A stretch of 64,000 nucleotides of DNA from an uncultured Acetatifactor sp. (GTDB lineage Bacteria; Bacillota; Clostridia; Lachnospirales; Lachnospiraceae), in NCBI GenBank assembly GCA_947625255.1, contig CANQNT010000011.1:1-64000 (forward strand), written 5' to 3'. Below, piece by piece: positions 58,835 through 64,000 of this stretch (position 1 is its first letter; each line of letters opens with the position of its first letter). A program made the translations under genes and the position numbers. The notes under the pieces are model-generated. The model was given only the letters and a program-made list of their open reading frames with translations, ran no database searches and was not told the origin of the DNA.

Positions 58835-59221
58835 ATGGAGAAAGAGGTTGAGAACATCACGGTGGTTCTGGAAGATGAGAATAGCGGAATCGGAACGGTG
58901 AAGATCGCGGACGATGTGGTGGCGATCATTGCCGGGCTGGCTGCCACGGAGGTTGGTGGAGTGACTTCTCTGGCCGGAAATCTGACCAACGAGCTGATGA
59001 GCAAGGTCGGCGTGAAGAGCCTTACCAAGGGCGTGAGAGTGGAAGTAGTGGACGGAAAGGTGAAGGTGGATCTGGCCCTGACGATGGAATATGGCTACAA
59101 TATTCCCGAGACTTGTCAGAAAGTGCAGAGTAAGGTAAAGGCGGCCATCGAGAACATGACGGGCTTAAGCTGTTCGGATGTGAACATTCGGATCGCCGGC
59201 ATCAATATGAAAAAGGATTAA
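58835..59221 (+). CDS. Asp23/Gls24 family envelope stress protein
   Basis: A 128-residue Asp23/Gls24 (DUF322) protein: 'GTVKIADDVVAIIAGLAATE' near the N-terminus, 'KGVRVEVVDGKVKVDLALTM' and 'VQSKVKAAIENMTGLSCSDV'. In other Firmicutes these proteins lie under the membrane and are linked to cell-envelope stress, and the gene often stands beside nusB, as here. The ATG at 58835 is eight bases after AAGGAGG. nusB begins 12 bases past its stop. Confidence 0.92.
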   Translation: MEKEVENITVVLEDENSGIGTVKIADDVVAIIAGLAATEVGGVTSLAGNLTNELMSKVGVKSLTKGVRVEVVDGKVKVDLALTMEYGYNIPETCQKVQSKVKAAIENMTGLSCSDVNIRIAGINMKKD

Positions 59222-59233
59222 TAGGGCGAAGCG

Positions 59234-59635
59234 ATGGGAAGGCATGAACAGAGGGAACAGATTTTCAAGCTTTTGTTCCGTGCGGAATTCCATAAGAGCG
59301 AGGAATTGCCGGAGCAGGTGAAGCTATTCCTGGAAGATGAAGAATCTCAGGAGATATCTGAAAAAGAAAGAAACTATATTACGCAGAAGCTGGAAGGAAT
59401 CCTGGAGGTGCTTCCGCGGATCGACGCGCTCTTAAATGAAAAGTCGAAAGGCTGGGATGTTTCCCGTATGGGCAAGGTGGAGCTGACGGTTTTGCGGCTT
59501 GGTGTTTATGAGATTTTGTACGACAGAGACGTGCCCAACGGTGTGGCGATTAATGAGGCGGTGGAAATCGCGAAGAAGTACGGGCCGGAGATGTCCGGCG
59601 GTTTTGTCAATGCCGTTCTGGCGAAATTTGTATAA
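59234..59635 (+). CDS. nusB: Transcription antitermination factor NusB
   Basis: A 133-residue all-helical RNA-binding protein that pairs with NusE (S10) on boxA RNA for rRNA antitermination. It starts 'MGRHEQREQIFKLLFRAEF' and contains 'RIDALLNEKSKGWDVSRMGK', 'ELTVLRLGVYEILY' and 'PNGVAINEAVEIAKKYG', all typical. The length is normal. It sits in the usual nusB-xseA-xseB-ispA-dxs order of Clostridia. Confidence 0.95.
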   Translation: MGRHEQREQIFKLLFRAEFHKSEELPEQVKLFLEDEESQEISEKERNYITQKLEGILEVLPRIDALLNEKSKGWDVSRMGKVELTVLRLGVYEILYDRDVPNGVAINEAVEIAKKYGPEMSGGFVNAVLAKFV

Positions 59636-59638
59636 GGC

Positions 59639-60868
59639 TTGGTGATTGAGATTCCGAATATATATTCTGTTACACAAGTAAATGCTTATATTAAAAATAT
59701 GTTCATACAGGATTATATGCTGCAGTCGATTTCCGTCAGAGGCGAGGTCAGCAACTGCAAGTATCATTCCTCTGGACATATTTATTTTACCTTGAAAGAT
59801 TCCCATGGCACGATTTCCTGTGTGATGTTCGCGGGAAATCGTGCGGGTTTAAGGTTTCGCATGACGGAAGGGCAGCAGGTTGTCGTAAGCGGATCCGTGG
59901 ATGTCTATGAACGGGATGGAAAATATCAGCTCTATGCGAAGAGAATTACTCTGGATGGAGCGGGAGCATTTTACGAGCAGTTTGAGAGGCTCAAACGGGA
60001 ACTTCAGGAAATGGGAATGTTCGCCCAGGAATATAAGCGGCCCATTCCCAAATACATTCGCACGCTTGGAGTGGTGACGGCGGATACCGGAGCAGCCATC
60101 AGGGATATCATTCAAATCACCAGACGGCGCAATCCCTATGTACAGATTATACTATACTCCGCCCTTGTGCAGGGAAAAGCCGCGGCTGAGAGTATTGTTC
60201 AGGGAATCCGGGCTTTGGAGCGGATGCGGGTGGACGTGATCATCGTGGGGCGCGGCGGTGGTTCCATAGAGGATCTTTGGGCTTTCAATGAAAGATGCGT
60301 GGCGGAAGCGGTATTTCAGTGCCAGATTCCCGTGATTTCCGCCGTAGGTCATGAGACGGATACCACGATCGTTGATTTTGTGGCGGATCTGAGGGCTCCC
60401 ACGCCTTCCGCGGCGGCAGAGCTGGCGGTGGCGGATGTTGGGCAGCTGATGGAACGGTTTGCCGGTTATGAGAATATGCTGCGCAAGCTGTTTGTCAGAA
60501 AGGTGGCCGCGGAGCGGGAGCGTTGTCTTCAGTATGAACGGGAGCTGCGGCATTTAAGCCCCGTGGGCAGGATCCGTTCCAATAAGACCTATGTCGCCCA
60601 GATGGAAGATCGCATCTGCGGCGGAATGGAGCGGATTTTGAGGGAGCGGCGGCATATGCTGGCGCTTTACGCGGAGAAGATGAAAGGTTTGTCTCCGCTT
60701 GAAAAGCTTTTCAGCGGCTATTCCTATGTGGAAGACGATTTGGGACACAATGTGCGTTCCGTGGAGCAGGCACGGGAAGGGGACAAGCTGAAGATTTGGG
60801 TAAAGGACGGATGTATCGGAGCTCTTGTGACTGGTACGGCCAGAAAGGACAGAGGGAATGATGAGTGA
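59639..60868 (+). CDS. xseA: Exodeoxyribonuclease VII large subunit
   Basis: A 409-residue subunit of the single-strand DNA exonuclease. An OB-fold domain (1-100: 'YSVTQVNAYIKNMF', 'GEVSNCKYHSSGHIYFTLKD') is followed by the catalytic domain ('RTLGVVTADTGAAIRDIIQI', 'VIIVGRGGGSIEDLWAFNE', 'PVISAVGHETDTTIVDFVAD') and a coiled-coil C-terminus. The start is a TTG at 59639 or the adjacent GTG at 59642; I cannot choose between them, and the difference is one residue. The end overlaps xseB. Confidence 0.94.
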   Translation: MVIEIPNIYSVTQVNAYIKNMFIQDYMLQSISVRGEVSNCKYHSSGHIYFTLKDSHGTISCVMFAGNRAGLRFRMTEGQQVVVSGSVDVYERDGKYQLYAKRITLDGAGAFYEQFERLKRELQEMGMFAQEYKRPIPKYIRTLGVVTADTGAAIRDIIQITRRRNPYVQIILYSALVQGKAAAESIVQGIRALERMRVDVIIVGRGGGSIEDLWAFNERCVAEAVFQCQIPVISAVGHETDTTIVDFVADLRAPTPSAAAELAVADVGQLMERFAGYENMLRKLFVRKVAAERERCLQYERELRHLSPVGRIRSNKTYVAQMEDRICGGMERILRERRHMLALYAEKMKGLSPLEKLFSGYSYVEDDLGHNVRSVEQAREGDKLKIWVKDGCIGALVTGTARKDRGNDE

Positions 60869-61076
60869 GGAAAAGAGGCCATTAAGTCTGGAAGAGAATT
60901 TTTCACTGCTGGAACAAGTGATCCAGCGCTTGGAGGACGAGGATATTGCCCTGGAGGATGCCTTTTCGGCCTATAGCGAGGGAATGAGGATTTTGAAGGA
61001 ATGCAATGAACAGATCGACAAGGTGGAAAAAAAGGTATTGAAGCTGACGGAGGACGGGGAACTGCAGGAATTATAA
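60858..61076 (+). CDS. xseB: Exodeoxyribonuclease VII small subunit
   Basis: A 72-residue helical subunit. 'LSLEENFSLLEQVIQRLEDE' and 'LEDAFSAYSEGMRILKECNE' are the two helices of the family. Several XseB chains wrap around one XseA. The start overlaps the end of xseA by 11 bases; either of two adjacent ATGs could be used. Confidence 0.93.
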   Translation: MMSEEKRPLSLEENFSLLEQVIQRLEDEDIALEDAFSAYSEGMRILKECNEQIDKVEKKVLKLTEDGELQEL

Positions 61077-61154
61077 TGGAAATCGGGCAAAGGACGGCGT
61101 TGGGGCTTGTGTACCGTGAGACCAGTCCTGGCGCGGTTTGGGAAGGATACGTCT

Positions 61155-62063
61155 ATGGAGAATCAGGAATTTAAGGAACAGTTGGGGCAGAAAGTGGAAA
61201 GGATCGAAGCCCTTTTGAAGCGTTATCTGCCGCGGGAGACCGGCTATCAGAAAACGGTGCTGCAGGCCATGAATTATAGTATTCTGGCCGGCGGTAAGCG
61301 TCTGCGTCCCATGCTGATGCAGGAGACATACCGTTTGTTTGGCGGGGAAGGACAGGTGATTGAGCCCTTTATGGCGGCCATTGAAATGATTCATACGTAT
61401 TCTCTGGTGCATGACGATCTTCCCGCCATGGATAACGACGAATTTCGCAGAGGACGCAAGACCACCCACGTGGTGTATGGAGAGGCCCTGGCCATTCTGG
61501 CGGGTGATGGCTTGCTGAACTTCGCGTTTGAGACGGCGCTGAAGGCCTTTGCCTTGCCGGAGGCGTCTGGTAACACAGGGAGGCTGGCCAGGGCCTTGAC
61601 CGTGCTGGCGGCCAAGGCCGGGGTGTATGGAATGATCGGCGGCCAGACGGCGGATATCGAAGCGGAAGAATGCGAGACCCTGACAAAGGAGCAGCTGCTT
61701 TTTATCCATGCCCATAAAACGGCGGCCTTGATCGAGGCGGCCATGATGGTGGGAGCGATTCTGGCGGGTGCCGGGGAAGCGGAAGTAGACTTGATCGAGA
61801 AGTGCGCCTATAATGTGGGAATTGCTTTTCAGATTCAGGACGACATTTTGGATGTGACGGGTGATACGCGGCTGCTTGGAAAACCCGTTGGGAGCGATGA
61901 AAAGAACCATAAGCAGACGTATGTGACGTTGAACGGTCTGGAACGATCCGCGGAGGAGGTCGCCAGGCTTTCAGAGGAGGCCGTGATGATTCTGGACGGC
62001 TTTGAACATCAGAATCCCTATTTGAGAGAATTGATTTTGACACTGATAAACCGCCGAAGCTAA
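61155..62063 (+). CDS. ispA: Polyprenyl synthetase, farnesyl diphosphate synthase type
   Basis: A 302-residue all-helical prenyltransferase that adds isopentenyl diphosphate to allylic primers, giving C15 (or C20) chains. The first Asp-rich motif 'LVHDDLPAMDNDEFRRG' (DDxxxxD) and the second 'FQIQDDILDVTGD' (DDxxD) are intact, with 'ILAGGKRLRPML' ahead. The six-residue spacing in the first motif is of the bacterial FPP synthase kind. The ATG at 61155 follows GGAAGGA; a longer frame from 61107 has no good site. dxs follows 15 bases later. Confidence 0.92.
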   Translation: MENQEFKEQLGQKVERIEALLKRYLPRETGYQKTVLQAMNYSILAGGKRLRPMLMQETYRLFGGEGQVIEPFMAAIEMIHTYSLVHDDLPAMDNDEFRRGRKTTHVVYGEALAILAGDGLLNFAFETALKAFALPEASGNTGRLARALTVLAAKAGVYGMIGGQTADIEAEECETLTKEQLLFIHAHKTAALIEAAMMVGAILAGAGEAEVDLIEKCAYNVGIAFQIQDDILDVTGDTRLLGKPVGSDEKNHKQTYVTLNGLERSAEEVARLSEEAVMILDGFEHQNPYLRELILTLINRRS

Positions 62064-62078
62064 GGTGAGGTAAGATAC

Positions 62079-63953
62079 ATGCTGCTGGAAAAAATTGAAC
62101 AGGTAAACGATATCAAGAAAATTGAAAAATCGGATTGGAATGCACTTGCCCAGGAGATCCGTGACTTCCTGATTCAGAAGATCAGCGTTACGGGAGGACA
62201 TTTGGGAGCGAATCTGGGCGCGGTGGAACTGACCATGGCCCTGCATTTGGCGCTGAATCTGCCGGAGGATAAGATTATCTGGGATGTGGGACATCAGTCT
62301 TATACGCACAAGCTTCTTACCGGGCGCAAGGACGGCTTTGATAATTTGCGCCAATTTCATGGGATGAGCGGCTTCCCAAAGCGGAAGGAAAGTAATTGCG
62401 ATCCTTTCGACACGGGACATAGTTCCACTTCCATATCGGCCGGGCTGGGTCTTGTAAAAGCCAGGGATCTTTTGGGAGAGAACCGCGTCATTGTTTCCGT
62501 CATCGGAGACGGTTCCCTGACTGGAGGAATGGCTTATGAAGCCCTGAACAACGCGGCGGAGCTGGAAACGAATTTTATCATTGTTTTAAACGATAACAAT
62601 ATGTCGATTTCCCAGAATGTGGGCGGCATGTCGAAGTATTTGAACAATATCCGCACGGCCAGCGGTTATCTGGATTTAAAGGAAGGGATTTATAACGCCC
62701 TGATGGGAACCCGGGGAGGAACCGGCGTGGTGGCAAAGATTCGCCGTGCCAAGAGCAGCTTTAAGCAGCTGGTGATTCCGGGAATGTTATATGAAGATAT
62801 GGGAATCACTTACTTAGGGCCTGTGGATGGTCACGATATTCCGGGAATGGTTCGTGTCATCGGCGATGCCAGGCGTGTAAAAGGTCCCGTGCTGGTTCAT
62901 GTGCTGACACAAAAAGGCAAGGGCTACGCGCCTGCGGAACGCCATCCGGCAAGGTTTCATGGGGCGGAGCCTTTTGATATCGCTACCGGTCTCCCGTCAC
63001 ATCCCAGAACGGTGGCAAATTATACGGATGTGTTTTCGACTGTGATGTGCAAGCTGGGGGCACGGGATGAAAAGGTGGTGGCCATTACGGCCGCCATGCC
63101 GGACGGTACGGGCCTGAAACGTTTCCGCAACATGTATCCGGACCGGTTTTTTGACGTGGGGATTGCGGAGGAGCATGCAGTGACCTTTGCGGCGGGGCTT
63201 GCGGCCGGAGGACTGAAGCCGATTGTTGCCATCTATTCTTCTTTTTTACAAAGAGCCTATGATCAAATTCTCCACGATGTCTGTCTGCAGAATCTGCCGG
63301 TGATTTTTGCCATTGACCGGGCCGGCCTGGTGGGCAGTGATGGAGAAACGCACCAGGGAATTTTTGATTTTTCTTATCTTTCCTGTATTCCCAATATGCA
63401 TATTTGCGCGCCGAAGAACAAATGGGAGCTGTCGGATATGCTGAAGTTCGCGCTGCGGCTGTCGGCGCCGATTGCCATTCGCTATCCTCGCGGTGAGGCT
63501 TATGCCGGACTTAAGGAATTCCGGGCGCCCATAGAGCTGGGACGGGCGGAATGGATTTATCGGGAAAGCGAAATCGCTTTGTTCGCGGTGGGAAGTATGG
63601 TTAAAACCGCGGAGGGGGTGCGGCAGAAGCTGAAAGAGCTCGGTTATCAGGTGAGTTTGGTGAATGCCCGCTTTGTGAAGCCCATCGACGAGGAAGCGGT
63701 GCTGGGGGCCTGCGAGGATCATGATCTGATTGTCAGTCTGGAAGAAAACGTGATGAGCGGCGGCTTCGGGGAAAAGGTTCTCGATTGCCTGGAGAGGAAC
63801 TTTAAAAAGAATTTGTATTTGAATATTTCCCTGCCGGACGCGTATGTAGAGCATGGCAACGTGGAACAGTTAAAAAAGGAGCTTGGTATCGATGCGGACG
63901 GCATCGTGGCGAGCGTGTTGGAATGTCTGAAAAGGGGAGAAGCCAAAAATTAA
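62079..63953 (+). CDS. dxs: 1-deoxy-D-xylulose-5-phosphate synthase
   Basis: A 624-residue thiamine-diphosphate enzyme that makes DXP from pyruvate and glyceraldehyde-3-phosphate, the entry step of the MEP isoprenoid route. 'GGHLGANLGAVELTMALH', 'WDVGHQSYTHKLLTGR', the cofactor motif 'VIGDGSLTGGMAYEALNNAA' with 'NDNNMSIS', 'VDGHDIPGMV' and 'DVGIAEEHAVTFAAGLA' (catalytic Glu) are present. Its end with 'SLPDAYVEHG' is complete. GGTGAGG precedes the ATG. It feeds directly into ispA next to it. Confidence 0.96.
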   Translation: MLLEKIEQVNDIKKIEKSDWNALAQEIRDFLIQKISVTGGHLGANLGAVELTMALHLALNLPEDKIIWDVGHQSYTHKLLTGRKDGFDNLRQFHGMSGFPKRKESNCDPFDTGHSSTSISAGLGLVKARDLLGENRVIVSVIGDGSLTGGMAYEALNNAAELETNFIIVLNDNNMSISQNVGGMSKYLNNIRTASGYLDLKEGIYNALMGTRGGTGVVAKIRRAKSSFKQLVIPGMLYEDMGITYLGPVDGHDIPGMVRVIGDARRVKGPVLVHVLTQKGKGYAPAERHPARFHGAEPFDIATGLPSHPRTVANYTDVFSTVMCKLGARDEKVVAITAAMPDGTGLKRFRNMYPDRFFDVGIAEEHAVTFAAGLAAGGLKPIVAIYSSFLQRAYDQILHDVCLQNLPVIFAIDRAGLVGSDGETHQGIFDFSYLSCIPNMHICAPKNKWELSDMLKFALRLSAPIAIRYPRGEAYAGLKEFRAPIELGRAEWIYRESEIALFAVGSMVKTAEGVRQKLKELGYQVSLVNARFVKPIDEEAVLGACEDHDLIVSLEENVMSGGFGEKVLDCLERNFKKNLYLNISLPDAYVEHGNVEQLKKELGIDADGIVASVLECLKRGEAKN

Positions 63954-63989
63954 TAACGGAAAATACGGCTTCCCTGGAAAAGAACGTGG

Positions 63990-64000
63990 ATGAAAGAACG
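63990..64000 (+). CDS. Start of next gene, probably TlyA rRNA methyltransferase
   Basis: Only ATG-AAA-GAA-CG is within the window, giving Met-Lys-Glu-Arg. TlyA-type proteins commonly start this way, and tlyA usually follows dxs in Clostridia. The call rests on gene order alone. Confidence 0.35.

Overview
The window looks like the chromosome of a spore-forming, strictly anaerobic Clostridia, most likely a gut Lachnospiraceae. The grounds are a complete spoIIIAA-AH sporulation operon, a pyruvate:ferredoxin oxidoreductase, a stand-alone glycyl-radical cofactor (GrcA), plant-glycan enzymes (GH51, GH78, UxuA/UxuB) and clean GGAGG ribosome-binding sites throughout. The species assignment is inference; no rRNA gene is present.

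Layout. 1-2.65 kb is a scrapyard: a DUF5694 gene, then broken pieces of a phage antirepressor, an Abi-like protein, an ABC permease and a tyrosine recombinase. 2.6-12.2 kb holds a TrmH-type RNA methyltransferase, an SDR stub, a GH51 arabinofuranosidase, an alpha/beta hydrolase, an EF-G/TetM-like GTPase fused to a NYN nuclease domain, and a TPR-DUF4037-DUF4125 protein. 12.3-16.3 kb is the uxuA-uxuB glucuronate module with a divergent AraC regulator. 16.7-25.1 kb carries an ASKHA (RACo-like) activator, an orphan solute-binding protein, a CE4 deacetylase, aroF preceded by a six-codon upstream ORF, and nifJ. 25.2-37.4 kb has tRNA-Arg(ACG), a DUF6171 protein, a HAAS-type membrane protein, a small Asn/Gln-rich protein behind a forespore-type promoter, an RNA methyltransferase-rdgB-yfcE operon, clpB, a decayed blaI-blaR1 pair, a GH78 rhamnosidase, a YkgJ protein and tRNA-Val(CAC). 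37.5-43.3 kb holds an integrase scrap, a DUF1624 acyltransferase, trkH/trkA and an O-antigen-ligase-like protein.

The most distinctive locus is 43.5-49.5 kb: three tandem, coupled genes, each encoding zinc ribbon, a conserved TPR-like segment, a TIR domain, a long helical region and C-terminal membrane helices. The three are paralogues, and the middle TIR is strongly diverged. No known defence partner (ThsA, SIR2, cyclase, nuclease) lies next to them. I treat it as an undescribed candidate TIR/NAD-signalling or immune unit; this is inference.

49.6-64 kb is conserved housekeeping: grcA, spoIIIAA-AH, a gutted deoB, prfC, a membrane transglutaminase, an Asp23/Gls24 protein, nusB, xseA, xseB, ispA, dxs, and probably the first codons of tlyA at the window edge.

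A recurring oddity is genes that survive only as ends with the middle deleted (SDR, blaR1, deoB, integrase), which suggests ongoing deletion of dispensable genes.
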